A stretch of DNA of 54,017 nt from Planctomycetaceae bacterium (GCA_014762625.1 JABURQ010000126.1:1-54017); one strand, 5' to 3'; counted from the first letter of the stretch, positions 35,360 through 45,374 are shown. The notes: generated by a model not told the origin, from the letters alone. Made by a program: numbers and translations.

Positions 35360-37165
35360 ATGCCACATCCGCAAATCTGGGATCTCGATTCTCTCTATCC
35401 AAACCCGCAAAGCGATGAGTTTCAGGCTGTCTGGGACGAATTTCTGAGCCGGTTGAAAACTCTTTCTGCTGACTCAGAAGCATTGCCGGCCATTTCCACG
35501 GATAGCGAAGTCGTTGAAACATGGACGCAATTTCTCGTTCAGTGGTCGGAAGTCCGTGCCCAATATTCGGAATTGAGTTCGTTTGCCGGTTGTCATGCCG
35601 CAGGGGATGCCGGAAATACCGAATATCGCAAGCTGGAAGCGAGACTCTCTTCGTTGAGTCCTCTGAGGGCAAAAATCAACTCGGCGATTGAATTTGCGTT
35701 GCAACCCTGCACCGCGGAGGAGTTCGAGGCGTTTGTGGCTCAGGACGACCGTTTGCAGGAGGTGTCGTTCTATCTTGCCGAACGCAAGCAGATGGCCGAC
35801 TTACGGTTGTCGAAAGAACTGGAGCTGCTGGCTTCGGAACTTTCGGTCGACGGCTTTTCCGCGTGGGGGCGTTTGTACGATCGCTTGTCGGGGGATTTGC
35901 GCGTTCCGATCCAGGAGAAAGGAGAACTCGTCGAGAAGTCTCCGGGGCAGGTCCAGTTTGATGATCCTTCCCGCGAAATTCGACAGAACAAATTTTACGC
36001 GGCGTCCAAAGCCTGGGACACCATCGCCGACACGTGTGCAGATGCGCTCAATCATCTTTCGGGGACGCGACTGACTATCTATAGCCGGGTGGGCGTTGAC
36101 GATCATCTCGATATGCCGCTCGCTCAGAATCGGATGCAGCGTGAGACTCTCGAGGCGATGTGGTCGGAGATCTCGGCCTTTCAGCCGACACTGAAAAAGT
36201 ATCTTGATCGGAAAGCGAAATTACTGGGTCTGGATCGATTGGCGTGGTACGACTTGCAGGCTCCGTTACCGCAAAAGTATCTGGGGCAAGTCGATCCGGT
36301 CATCAACTACGATGCGGCGTGCGATCTGATCGCCGAGTCGTTCGACGAATTCAGCCCCGACTTGGGGGAGTTCGCCCGGATGTCGTACGAGAAAGCGTGG
36401 ATTGAAGCAGAATCCCGGGCGGGCAAACGACAGGGCGGATTCTGTACCGGATTCGATCTGAAGAAAGAGTCCCGCATCTTCATGACGTACAATAATACCG
36501 CCGACAGTATGTCGACGCTGGCTCACGAATTGGGTCACGCTTACCATTCGTGGGTTCTGAAAGAGGAACCGCTGCTACAGCAGGACTATCCGATGAATCT
36601 GGCGGAAACGGCGTCCACTTTCGCGGAGGCGGTTTTGGGAGAGTATCGTCTCAAGACAGCCGACGAGCAGACGCAACTGGCGATTCTCGAAGGGATGCTG
36701 GGGGATTCGGTCAGCTTCCTGATGAATATTCACTGTCGGTTTCTGTTTGAGGACGCGTTTCACCGGGAACGTCCTCAGGGAGAACTCTCCGCGGATCGGT
36801 TCTCGGAACTGATGCAGAACGCACAGCAAACCGCCTATCAGGGAGCTTTATCCGACGACGGTTGGTATCCCGGTTTCTGGATTTCCAAGCTGCACTTCTA
36901 CATAACCGGCGTTCCGTTCTACAATTTCCCTTACACGTTCGGTTATTTATTGTCGCTGGGAGTTTACGCCCTGGCGGACGAATATGGGGATGAGTTTCCG
37001 GAACGTTATCGTCAATTGCTGATCAATACCGGTTGTTGCAGTGCGGAGGAAGCGGTTCAGAAAACATTCGACCGGGACTTGCGAGGTCCTGAGTTCTGGC
37101 GAAAATCGTTGCAGATTGTCGAAACCCGACTCAATCGATTCCTTGAACTGTCTGAAAACTTGTGA
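35360..37165 (+). CDS. M3-family oligoendopeptidase (PepF-like zinc peptidase)
   Basis: 601 residues from ATG 35360, with AGGAAG just upstream; nine more codons are open to 35333. The zinc site H-E-L-G-H lies in L-A-H-E-L-G-H-A-Y-H near residue 388, with the third ligand Glu in N-L-A-E-T-A-S-T-F-A-E about 25 residues on. The C-terminal F-Y-N-F-P-Y-T-F-G-Y block is typical of M3B oligoendopeptidases. It has no signal peptide, so it hydrolyses peptides in the cytoplasm. Confidence 0.92.
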   Translation: MPHPQIWDLDSLYPNPQSDEFQAVWDEFLSRLKTLSADSEALPAISTDSEVVETWTQFLVQWSEVRAQYSELSSFAGCHAAGDAGNTEYRKLEARLSSLSPLRAKINSAIEFALQPCTAEEFEAFVAQDDRLQEVSFYLAERKQMADLRLSKELELLASELSVDGFSAWGRLYDRLSGDLRVPIQEKGELVEKSPGQVQFDDPSREIRQNKFYAASKAWDTIADTCADALNHLSGTRLTIYSRVGVDDHLDMPLAQNRMQRETLEAMWSEISAFQPTLKKYLDRKAKLLGLDRLAWYDLQAPLPQKYLGQVDPVINYDAACDLIAESFDEFSPDLGEFARMSYEKAWIEAESRAGKRQGGFCTGFDLKKESRIFMTYNNTADSMSTLAHELGHAYHSWVLKEEPLLQQDYPMNLAETASTFAEAVLGEYRLKTADEQTQLAILEGMLGDSVSFLMNIHCRFLFEDAFHRERPQGELSADRFSELMQNAQQTAYQGALSDDGWYPGFWISKLHFYITGVPFYNFPYTFGYLLSLGVYALADEYGDEFPERYRQLLINTGCCSAEEAVQKTFDRDLRGPEFWRKSLQIVETRLNRFLELSENL

Positions 37166-37246
37166 GACGCTGGATCGTTACGATTTCGTGACCTATTTTT
37201 GCAGCAACAGTCATTAGACGCCTTCCGCTAACAAAGACCGTACTCG

Positions 37247-38425
37247 ATGACCGCCGAAACCGATGCCAGGACGCCGGCTGACGAACATTCCGTCGGTCTG
37301 GTGGAAACGCAATTCGCCGAGTTATTCTCGCCGCCGAATCCGCTACAATTGCGCGGCGGTACGACGCTCGGTCCGATCACGGTCGCTTATCAGACTTATG
37401 GTGAACTCTCACCGGAGAAAGATAACGCGATCTATGTTTGCCACGCGCTGACCGGAGACATGCACGCCGCCGGTCGGATGGAGAAAAGGCGGAAATCAGG
37501 TTGGTGGGACGGTTTTATCGGCCCCGGAAAGACGCTCGACACGAATCGATATTTCGTGATTTGCGCAAACGTTCTGGGAGGGTGCCAGGGAACGACGGGG
37601 CCGGCGAGCCTCAATCCGGAATCGGGGCGACCGTACGGCATCGAGTTTCCGTTCGTCACGGTCGAAGATATCGTCAATGTCCAGGCGGAACTTGTGAGGC
37701 ATCTCGGCATCGACCAGTTGCTGGCTGTGATTGGTGGATCGCTGGGCGGAATGCAGGTGCTCCAATGGGCCGCCGATCACCCCGAGCAATTAAACGCTGC
37801 GATCGTCTTGGCGTCCGCCGCTCGTCTGTCCGCTCAGGGGATCGCGTTTAACGCCGTCGGACGTCGAGCAATCTACGCGGATCCCAATTTCAAAGACGGG
37901 CAGTATTACGAACAGGAAGAAGGCCCCCGATTCGGGCTGGCGTTGGCTCGGATGGTCGCCCACATCACTTATCTCTCGGAAGATTCGATCGAACTGAAGT
38001 TCGGTCGACGGTTGCAGGACAGCGAGACTCTGTCCCACGATTTGCATTCCGAAACCGAATTTCAGATTGAAAGCTACCTGCATTACCAGGGGAAGCGGTT
38101 TGTCGAACGATTCGATGCGAATAGCTATCTCTATCTGACGAAGGCGATGGACTATTTCGAGCTTGCTCCCAATCCGGGAGATCTCGCCCAGACGCTTTCG
38201 AAAACAGACGCCCGGTTTCTGGTGGTTTCCTACGACACCGACTGGCTGTTTACGACGGCTCAAAGTAAGGAGATCGTGCGGGCGTTGCTGTCGAAACAAA
38301 AGCACGTCACGTTCTCAGAATTGTCCAGCCCTTACGGCCACGATTCCTTCCTGATCGAACTGGATCAACTGAGAGAACTGGTCGAGCCGTTTCTGCATGA
38401 AACGCTGAAGGCCACTCGCGGTTGA
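37247..38425 (+). CDS. metX: Homoserine O-acetyltransferase (MetX)
   Basis: 392 residues, an alpha/beta hydrolase-fold acyltransferase that activates homoserine for methionine synthesis. Features: T-L-G-P-I-T-V-A-Y-Q-T-Y-G near residue 40; G-P-G-K-T-L-D-T-N-R-Y-F-V-I near 90; nucleophile elbow G-G-S-L-G-G-M-Q near 163; catalytic Asp in Y-D-T-D-W-L-F near 327; His in Y-G-H-D-S-F-L near 363. Acetyl versus succinyl preference cannot be settled from sequence alone. The gene stands 80 bases after the M3 peptidase; no methionine riboswitch is visible in that gap. Confidence 0.92.
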   Translation: MTAETDARTPADEHSVGLVETQFAELFSPPNPLQLRGGTTLGPITVAYQTYGELSPEKDNAIYVCHALTGDMHAAGRMEKRRKSGWWDGFIGPGKTLDTNRYFVICANVLGGCQGTTGPASLNPESGRPYGIEFPFVTVEDIVNVQAELVRHLGIDQLLAVIGGSLGGMQVLQWAADHPEQLNAAIVLASAARLSAQGIAFNAVGRRAIYADPNFKDGQYYEQEEGPRFGLALARMVAHITYLSEDSIELKFGRRLQDSETLSHDLHSETEFQIESYLHYQGKRFVERFDANSYLYLTKAMDYFELAPNPGDLAQTLSKTDARFLVVSYDTDWLFTTAQSKEIVRALLSKQKHVTFSELSSPYGHDSFLIELDQLRELVEPFLHETLKATRG

Positions 38426-38453
38426 GAGTCGGACAAAATTATCGGACCGCGCA

Positions 38454-38486
38454 CAAAAAAAGCGAGTTGGGAAATCCCAACTCGCT
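38454..38486 (-). terminator. Rho-independent terminator of rpmA
   Basis: Minus strand from 38486: a perfect 11-bp stem AGCGAGTTGGG / CCCAACTCGCT with loop ATTT, then TTTTTT. It ends the bL27 transcript 28 bases after its stop and may also serve the convergent metX gene through the stem. Confidence 0.92.
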
Positions 38487-38514
38487 TAGTGTGTTCTGGT
38501 TGTGGGCCGTTCGA

Positions 38515-38763
38515 TTATTCGGCAATTTCCACGTTGATGCGGCGACCGTTTCGATCGAAGTAGACCTTACCGTCGGCGATTGCGAAAATGGTGTAGTCTT
38601 TGCCCATGCCGACGTTGCGGCCCGGATGCCATTTGGTACCGCACTGGCGGGCAATGATGTTGCCGGCCACAACGGATTCTCCACCGAATTTTTTGATACC
38701 GCGACGTTGTGCATTGGAATCGCGACCGTTTCGGCTGGACCCTTGTCCCTTCTTATGTGCCAT
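38515..38763 (-). CDS. rpmA: Ribosomal protein bL27
   Basis: 82 residues from ATG 38763, with AAGG about nine bases upstream; the open frame runs on for 31 codons without support. It starts [16 protein letters not shown], the invariant bL27 N-terminus that reaches the peptidyl-transferase centre, and continues [15 protein letters not shown]. The usual neighbour rplU (bL21) is not in the window. Confidence 0.97.
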   Translation of the reverse strand: MAHKKGQGSSRNGRDSNAQRRGIKKFGGESVVAGNIIARQCGTKWHPGRNVGMGKDYTIFAIADGKVYFDRNGRRINVEIAE

Positions 38764-38892
38764 CGTACTGAACCTTATGCTGTTTTGATTGGGTGTCTTT
38801 CGGGGGGAAATTGACTCCAGATCGAGCAGTTTAGGCAATTTTTCCGAAGGCGGCAAGCGCTCCGGGCCTGCGGTTTTGCCGTGAATCGGGAA

Positions 38893-39687
38893 TTATTCCG
38901 TCGGCTGGGGAGCGATTCCCGAGGGGCGATAGAGCCATTCGGGCTTCGGATCCTCGGGATTGCGGCGAATTTCTGCGTCGGACTGCAATAATTCGTCCCC
39001 CGGACGCCAGTACTTCACTTCGATCGTCTTACGCAGAACCACCGGTTCGTCGCCGATTTTGGTGACTCGGTAGCCGTTGGAGAATCCTTCCGCGAAAAGT
39101 TTGAAGTAGTCCGTGTTCGGGTCAATTCCGGACCAGGTCGCCACGCCGTAGATCCAGTTCGGGTCTTCTCCATCGGCGGTCGGTTCGGGGATGCGCTGGA
39201 TGATTTCGACGGAGTTATTCAGCTCGAGTTTTTCGCGGAGTTCGATAGCGGCGACCGCTTCGGGAATCACTTCATCCGCATACACTTCGACCTGATCGGT
39301 GGCATCGGCGATCAGGAAGAATTCCGGGATCAGATAGGGGCGGGGGATGGGATCCTTCGGATTGATCGGTTGGGTATCGGTGTCGTCCACGGGAGTATCC
39401 AAAACTCGATTGCGAGTCCGGTAAACCTGATACCAGATCAACTCCCGTTTGGTCTCGCCGGTTTTAGGATCCGTGATGGGGACATAGACAAGGCCCATCG
39501 GGCGAAACTGAACTTCCATCACAAACAAATTCGGTTGTTCGTTGAGTTCGGCTCCGGTGGCAATCGCAGGGGCGACGGCGTCGAATCCCTGATTGAAGTT
39601 GTATTTCTGGGCGGTGGCCTGTTTCGCGTTTACGCTCACCAGAGCGAGCGAGAGAGCCAGAATCAGATAACTGCAACGAACGGACAT
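38893..39687 (-). CDS. Exported protein, planctomycete-type, unknown function
   Basis: 264 residues with a signal peptide (about 1-26, ending A-T-A-Q) and a ribosome site GGAG eight bases before ATG 39687. The mature part is acidic and rich in Pro and Glu (V-Y-V-P-I-T-D-P-K-T-G-E-T-K; L-I-W-Y-Q-V-Y-R-T-R-N; V-A-T-W-S-G-I-D-P-N-T-D-Y-F-K), without Cys or recognised catalytic motif. It is probably a periplasmic or surface protein; no function can be assigned. Confidence 0.75.
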   Translation of the reverse strand: MSVRCSYLILALSLALVSVNAKQATAQKYNFNQGFDAVAPAIATGAELNEQPNLFVMEVQFRPMGLVYVPITDPKTGETKRELIWYQVYRTRNRVLDTPVDDTDTQPINPKDPIPRPYLIPEFFLIADATDQVEVYADEVIPEAVAAIELREKLELNNSVEIIQRIPEPTADGEDPNWIYGVATWSGIDPNTDYFKLFAEGFSNGYRVTKIGDEPVVLRKTIEVKYWRPGDELLQSDAEIRRNPEDPKPEWLYRPSGIAPQPTE

Positions 39688-39976
39688 GGAGGAACTCTCC
39701 CAAAGGAAATCTTCGGCCCGGCAGACCGGACGGTTGGAAATTTGTTGGTCTCTACTGTATCAGTCGGCTGAAAAGCGGGTCAAGCCACAGTTTCTTCCGA
39801 TTCGGTTCTCTAGTCTGTCGTAAGGGGCGGGTAGTTCGACGTTCGATCCCTACTTTTCGAGGCTTCCCGAGAGCATTCGCGACGATCGTCAATTCAGCCG
39901 GGATAATCGTCACAATCCCAACCCGTTACGTTTTCTCCAATCGGAATTATTTGAGCATTCTCTCGCTGACGATTCG

Positions 39977-41401
39977 CTAATGATGATCCTGCCCGGTCAA
40001 CTCTTTCTCCAGGTCATCCGCGTGATAGGCAAGTTCCAGCACGCTCCGCCGGATTTCTTCCGCATCCACGGTAGCGCGCGGGTAGGTATCGACCATCACG
40101 AAATAAGTCCGACCTTCAATCTCTCGAACGGCGATCGAACCGTGAGACAACTCGGCATTCAATCGCAGCACCTGTTCGTAGTAGGCGGGATCGGCGGGAC
40201 AGCAGGTCGAATAAATCAACAGGAGTCGATCGGTGGACCGATGATGGCTCGGCTCCAGATACAATTTTTGTCCACGACCGTCGGGAAGCGTGACTTGAAC
40301 GGTGTACTGCAAGCCGTTGCGATTCCAGGTGATGTTTTGGGCTCCCGAAAAAGCCTCCTGAATCAACGATTCTAGATCGCGACTGCCGCCCATGACGGCC
40401 TGGAGTAATTGGGCCGCTTCGATGCCGTCGCGGGGGCGATTGGTGGGCGCTTTCGCCATCAGCAGCGACAGGCATTCTCCCATTTCGAGACTCATGTCGG
40501 GGGCAGCCTTCCGAAGAGAGGGCAACGGATCGTCGAGGATTGATTTGCGCACGTCGGTCAATGTTTCTCCCTGGTAGGGGAGTTTTCCGGTCAGCATCAC
40601 GAAGTAACAGACACCGAGCGCGTAGACATCGCTTTGTCGATTGGGAGCGACGCCCGAGAAAAGTTCGGGGGACATGTAATGCGGCGTCCCGACCAGTCGG
40701 GTGGTTGTCGTGGAGTCGTGCGTTTTGACCTGCTTCGCCAGACCGAAGTCCACGATCTTCGGAATTCCCTGTGAATTGAGCAGCACGTTCTCGACTTTCA
40801 GATCGCTGTGAATAATTCCGACGGCGTGGGCGTGTCCCAGGCCTTCGGCAATCTGGTACGCCAAGCCGGTCGCTCGGAGAGGTGTGAGCGCACCTTCTTC
40901 CTGAATCAGTTGTCGGAGAGTTTTTCCAGAGATGTATTCCATCTCCAGAAAGTGGAATCCTTCGTGTTCTCCGATGGCGTGCGTGGTGACGATGTTGGGA
41001 TGGACCAGCGCTGCAGCGGTCCGGCCTTCATTTTGAAAACGGGAGACGTAATCTTCATCCTGCTTCACGACTTTGGGAGACAGGATTTTAACGGCACACT
41101 TGCGTTCGAGATGTTCGTGAGTGGCGAGATAAACTTTCCCCATCGCTCCCGCTCCGAGGAGCGACTCGAATCGATAGATTGCAATCTGTTCCCGGAAGAG
41201 TTGTTCGGAGACCGCTTGCGGGGAGAGTTCGTGCGTATCGTCGAGTGAGCTGTCGAGCGAAAAGAGAACGGTTTCGTTGGTCTGCGATTCTTCGATCTGA
41301 GACAGTTTCGAGCCGCATTCCGCGCACGAGTTCTCGCCGGGGAGGACGACGCGTTGTGCATTACACGACGCACAGAATAGGATGACGCTGTGACTGTCCA
41401 T
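39977..41401 (-). CDS. Serine/threonine protein kinase with N-terminal zinc ribbon (non-RD)
   Basis: 474 residues from ATG 41401 (62 further codons are open upstream). The N-terminus has a zinc ribbon, C-A-S-C with C-A-E-C-G. The kinase domain starts near residue 77: glycine loop G-A-G-A-M-G-K-V-Y, lysine in C-A-V-K-I-L, catalytic loop H-S-D-L-K-V-E-N-V-L-L, then D-F-G-L-A-K and a P-E segment. The usual Arg before the catalytic Asp is Ser, so this is a non-RD kinase. After residue 340 comes a separate C-terminal domain. No membrane helix is seen, so it is probably cytoplasmic. It is divergent from the CPBP protease gene. Confidence 0.9.
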   Translation of the reverse strand: MDSHSVILFCASCNAQRVVLPGENSCAECGSKLSQIEESQTNETVLFSLDSSLDDTHELSPQAVSEQLFREQIAIYRFESLLGAGAMGKVYLATHEHLERKCAVKILSPKVVKQDEDYVSRFQNEGRTAAALVHPNIVTTHAIGEHEGFHFLEMEYISGKTLRQLIQEEGALTPLRATGLAYQIAEGLGHAHAVGIIHSDLKVENVLLNSQGIPKIVDFGLAKQVKTHDSTTTTRLVGTPHYMSPELFSGVAPNRQSDVYALGVCYFVMLTGKLPYQGETLTDVRKSILDDPLPSLRKAAPDMSLEMGECLSLLMAKAPTNRPRDGIEAAQLLQAVMGGSRDLESLIQEAFSGAQNITWNRNGLQYTVQVTLPDGRGQKLYLEPSHHRSTDRLLLIYSTCCPADPAYYEQVLRLNAELSHGSIAVREIEGRTYFVMVDTYPRATVDAEEIRRSVLELAYHADDLEKELTGQDHH

Positions 41402-41589
41402 GAGATCGAAACTGAATTCCGGACGGCTTTGGTTAAAATCAGTCGCGCGTGATACTTTCCAGCAGGTCGCGAATTGACGGTCGTTCAAGCCGGGTCTAAA
41501 GTTGCAGGAGAATACGCTGTCGATCAGTTTACCGCATTTCCCCTTCCGGAAACAAATTTCTTGCTCGAATTGTTGAGATTGGTCCACTT

Positions 41590-42777
41590 GTGAACGAACC
41601 CGAATCCCCCCATTTAGACGACGAACAAGTCGATCCGGACCGCGATCCCGTGCAGTTCTCCACTGCTTCGCCTGAAAATCAGCAATCGGTAGAAGAAATC
41701 AAACAGGCAGAGAGTTCTGTTCCGGGACCGGGATTTCTGGAATCGATCGGTTGGACGATTCTCGGCATGTTGTCGCAATTGGTCGGATCGTTGATCGCTC
41801 TGATCGTGATGTTGGTTTTGTACGTGAATTCTTCCGGACTCTCCGGTGAACAACTCCAGCAGAAACTTCAGGAGGAGAAGTTCCTGACGAGTCTGATGCG
41901 CGAACAGACCGGACTGCACCTCGGGATCACGATGGGATTCTTCTTCCTGGCGGTCAGCACGATGGTGGGCTTGCGCCTGGGCTCTCAACGTCGACGTGCC
42001 ATCCCATTCCATTTTCCCTCCGCCTGGCATATTTTTCTGACCGTGTTGTGGGTGTTGCCGCTCTCTCTCATAAGCGGGCAACTGGGACTTTTTGCGGGGC
42101 AGGGATGGGAGCGACTGACCGAGATTTATCCCTCTTTGCAGGATTTGGACGGACTGAATGTGATGGAGTCCATCGGTGGACTGATCAAGGATCTGCCGCA
42201 CTGGTTGGTGTATCTGCTGATTGCCGTCTTTCCGGCTGTGAGTGAAGAACTGCTGTTTCGGGTGTTGATCGGTCGTGGACTGGTGGCTCGCTACGGCGTC
42301 GTGGCGGGAATCGCGTTAACGACGTTGCTCTTCGCCGCCGTCCACATGCATCCGGTTCACATGTTCGCGTTGATCCCGCTGTCGGTGGCGATACATCTCA
42401 GTTATCTGGCGTCTCGAAGTATCTGGGTTCCGATGCTGGCTCACTTTCTGAATAACGCGATGGCTGCGAGCCTGTTGCTGAATTACGATCCTGAGCAACT
42501 GCCGGCGGGAGCGGGCGAGGAGTTTTTGCCCTGGCCCGTCACTCTGGCCGCGGGAGTCTTCTGTGTCATGATCGGCTGGATGTACTGGCAGACCCGACTC
42601 CTCCCATTGAACGAAGAATTCGTCCCCGAGTCCGAACCGTTTGTGTCGGCGGATCGTCCCCCGCTCAGTTTAGACGCTTGCCATTTCCGTTGGCGTTTTC
42701 CGTCTCAAAAAACGGTGTTCGCGTTTGCTCTGTCGATGGGATTCTTCGTTGCGTCGATGATGTCGCTGGGCCAGTGA
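41590..42777 (+). CDS. CPBP-family intramembrane metalloprotease
   Basis: 395 residues from GTG 41590. An acidic N-terminal tail of about 45 residues is followed by about eight membrane helices. The CPBP/Abi motifs are E-E-L-L-F-R near residue 219, H-M-H near residue 253 and H-F-L-N-N near residue 286, the presumed metal and active-site residues of CAAX-prenyl-protease-like enzymes. Bacterial members process membrane or secreted peptides. The start lies close to the kinase gene's 5' end, so both share one promoter region. Confidence 0.85.
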   Translation: MNEPESPHLDDEQVDPDRDPVQFSTASPENQQSVEEIKQAESSVPGPGFLESIGWTILGMLSQLVGSLIALIVMLVLYVNSSGLSGEQLQQKLQEEKFLTSLMREQTGLHLGITMGFFFLAVSTMVGLRLGSQRRRAIPFHFPSAWHIFLTVLWVLPLSLISGQLGLFAGQGWERLTEIYPSLQDLDGLNVMESIGGLIKDLPHWLVYLLIAVFPAVSEELLFRVLIGRGLVARYGVVAGIALTTLLFAAVHMHPVHMFALIPLSVAIHLSYLASRSIWVPMLAHFLNNAMAASLLLNYDPEQLPAGAGEEFLPWPVTLAAGVFCVMIGWMYWQTRLLPLNEEFVPESEPFVSADRPPLSLDACHFRWRFPSQKTVFAFALSMGFFVASMMSLGQ

Positions 42778-43223
42778 TTGATTTCGCTATTTCAGGTGCC
42801 CCGACAGAATAAAGACAGCACTCCGCGGGGGGCGAGTTCTGTAGTTGTAAGATATCGTGGTTGAAAATCGCATCCCACTTCTCTCCCCGTGATGTCAGAT
42901 TCCGACACTCAGTCTTATGACCGCAAAGTATACGTGTCCATCATTTGTCCCACCGTTTTGTCAAATTTACGCTCTGCTGAGATCTCGCTGATTGACAAGC
43001 ATTCTTGGAAGAATATCTAAGTCATATAAGCGTCAATACTTACGAGACAGACAGAATATCTATATAACCAATGCATCAAATTAGTATATTCTATTTGTCA
43101 ATATGGTAGTCATGTCCTTTAATTGAGCTATGAAAATTGCGGGAATGATTGCACCCCGTTCCCGGGATCGGTTTCACTTCTGGAATTTGACGAAGGGTTC
43201 GAACTTACAATCCGGGGAATCTG
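42778..43223. other. AT-rich leader stretch of 446 bases ahead of the secretion genes
   Basis: No gene. The section about 42940-43130 is markedly more AT-rich than the rest of the window and holds promoter-like sequence (listed separately). A second candidate pair, TTGTCA at 43095-43100 and TTAATT 18 bases on, lies closer to the ABC gene. The leader of about 200 bases between the first promoter and the start codon leaves room for control, but no fold was recognised. Confidence 0.45.
42992..43019 (+). promoter_or_regulatory. Candidate sigma-70-type promoter for the type I secretion operon
   Basis: Perfect TTGACA (42992-42997), 16-base spacer, TATCTA (43014-43019), inside the most AT-rich part of the window and pointing at the ABC exporter gene 205 bases downstream. 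Confidence 0.45.
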
Positions 43224-45374
43224 ATGATCACCACGCATTCGATGGAGTTGCCCGCAGATCGCGGGGACTCGAGAGAAATATGCGGCTGGCTGCTGGAGCG
43301 ACTGATTATAGAATCAGGGCGTCATGTGGACAGGCCGCGCGTTCGTCGTGCTGTTCGCGAAGCGACGGAAGCCTACGGGTCTCTGGATGACGGGGACTGG
43401 TGGCGTGTGTTGAGCGAGGCATCGGAGTCGCTTGGGTTCAAAAGCAAAATTATCGACGCCACGCCGGTTCAGACGCTGCAACTGGCGCAAGATGGAGCGA
43501 TGGTCTGTTGGAAGACGGATCTTCCCGACATGCCCTGGTTGGCGGTTGCTCAGTCTCGTCGCTCCAAGTTACAGGTCCTGCTGCCCTATGAAGATCCTCC
43601 GGTGAAGTGGATGAAGCCGGGGCAGCTCAGGCGTTACATGAAGTTGCCGAAGCACAGTCAAACTGTCCGCTGCGTGGTGTTGCAACCTTACGATGCTCTC
43701 GGCATCACCACCGATAAACACACCAAACCGTTCGACCGTCTGCGCAGTCTACTGCGTCCGGAATGGTCGGACATCTGGGTGGTGATGGTCTTTGCGCTGG
43801 TTGCGGGGTTGTTGACGCTGGCGACACCGATCGCGGTGGAATCGCTCGTCAACACCGTTGCGTTCGGCACCTTGCTCCAGCCGGTGGTGATTCTGGCGAT
43901 CATTCTGTTTACGTTCCTCGGTTTGCAGGCGCTCATGCGGGCCTTGCAAACGTTCGTGGTCGAAATTATTCAGCGACGGATGTTCGCCCGGGTTGCGGCG
44001 GATCTGGGGTACCGAATTCCCCGTACCAGAACGGAAGCCTTCGATGACCAATTCGGTCCCGAATTGGTGAACCGATTCTTCGAAGTGGTCACTTTGCAGA
44101 AGGTGACGGCCCAGCTCTTTCTGGATGGAGTGGGGCTAGTGCTCAGCACGCTCATTGGGATGGCGGTGATTGCGTTTTATCACCCGTTTCTCCTCGGTTT
44201 CGATGTGGTGTTGCTGGGATTGATCTGCTTCACCATTTTCGTACTGGGACGCGGCGCGATTAAAACGAGTATTGTTGAGTCGAAAAAGAAATACCGGATG
44301 GCGTCCTGGCTGGAGGATTTGTCGCGCTGTCCGACGGCTTTCAAGACGGACGGCGGGGCGGAGTTTGCGTTGGAGCGGACCGATCAAATCATGGATGATT
44401 ATTTGCGGGCCCGGGCTTCACACTTCCGGATTCTGTTCCGGCAGATCGTTTTCGCTCTATTTTTGCAGGCGGTGGCGAGTACCGTTTTGCTCGGGCTGGG
44501 AGGATGGCTGGTGATTTCCGGACAGTTGACTCTCGGTCAACTGGTGGCTTCGGAATTGATCGTGACGGTGATCGTCGGTTCTTTCGCCAAGCTCGGAAAA
44601 CATATGGAGTCGTTTTACGACTTGCTGGCGTCGGTCGACAAACTCGGGCAGTTGTTTGATTTGCCCATCGAGCGGACCGACGGCTTATTGACCTTTGGGA
44701 AGGAGGGGCCTGCCTCCGTTAAAATGCATCATGTGACTTACGGTTTTCCGAATTGTAAGCCGATCTTGAACGGCGTTTCGTGTGAGATCGAATCGGGTGC
44801 ACGCGTCGCTTTGACCGGTTCCCCCGGATCTGGGAAGAGCACGCTCCTCGATCTCATACAGGGGCAGCGTCCTCCTTCCCTCGGTCACCTTTTGATCGAT
44901 CAAATTGACCCACGCGACCTGCGTCCCGATGTGGTCCGACGCGCGGTCTCGATGATTCGACACGTCGAGATTTTCGAAGGAACAATCGCGGAGAACATTC
45001 ATCTTGAACGTCCCGGCGTCACGAATCAGCAAGTCCAGATGGTCTTGGAACTCTTAGGAGTTTTGGAAACGATTCTTGCCTTGCCGGAAGGATTGGAAAC
45101 CAGACTTTTGCCGTCGGGACGTCCACTCTCCGAGACGGAACGCCTGTTGGTGATGGTGGCACGAGCTCTGGTGGGGAAGCCAAGATTGTTATTGATTGAT
45201 GGTTTGCTCGACGAACTTCCCGATCGAGCGATCGAAGAAGTGTGGGACGCCATTAACCGCGCAAATCCAGACATGACGGTGATCCTGGTCACTGGTCGCG
45301 ACCGATTAGTGGAGTTGTGTGACTTCGAACTCGATCTCGGTTCCAGGGAATCAGACCGTTTGATGAAAAGTTAA
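43224..45374 (+). CDS. Type I secretion ABC exporter with C39-like domain and degenerate ATPase motifs
   Basis: 716 residues; ATG 43224 has GGGGA six bases upstream. Residues 1 to about 160 resemble the C39-like domain of LapB-type exporters (S-L-G-F-K-S-K-I-I-D), without a visible catalytic Cys/His pair. Membrane helices follow (about 185-480). The nucleotide-binding domain keeps Walker A (G-S-P-G-S-G-K-S-T near 532). The signature region reads P-L-S-E-T-E-R, Walker B ends L-L-L-I-D-G instead of I-D-E, and the H-loop position reads V-T-G-R-D-R without His. Weak or modified ATP hydrolysis is inferred. The HlyD and TolC genes follow in the same direction. Confidence 0.85.
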   Translation: MITTHSMELPADRGDSREICGWLLERLIIESGRHVDRPRVRRAVREATEAYGSLDDGDWWRVLSEASESLGFKSKIIDATPVQTLQLAQDGAMVCWKTDLPDMPWLAVAQSRRSKLQVLLPYEDPPVKWMKPGQLRRYMKLPKHSQTVRCVVLQPYDALGITTDKHTKPFDRLRSLLRPEWSDIWVVMVFALVAGLLTLATPIAVESLVNTVAFGTLLQPVVILAIILFTFLGLQALMRALQTFVVEIIQRRMFARVAADLGYRIPRTRTEAFDDQFGPELVNRFFEVVTLQKVTAQLFLDGVGLVLSTLIGMAVIAFYHPFLLGFDVVLLGLICFTIFVLGRGAIKTSIVESKKKYRMASWLEDLSRCPTAFKTDGGAEFALERTDQIMDDYLRARASHFRILFRQIVFALFLQAVASTVLLGLGGWLVISGQLTLGQLVASELIVTVIVGSFAKLGKHMESFYDLLASVDKLGQLFDLPIERTDGLLTFGKEGPASVKMHHVTYGFPNCKPILNGVSCEIESGARVALTGSPGSGKSTLLDLIQGQRPPSLGHLLIDQIDPRDLRPDVVRRAVSMIRHVEIFEGTIAENIHLERPGVTNQQVQMVLELLGVLETILALPEGLETRLLPSGRPLSETERLLVMVARALVGKPRLLLIDGLLDELPDRAIEEVWDAINRANPDMTVILVTGRDRLVELCDFELDLGSRESDRLMKS

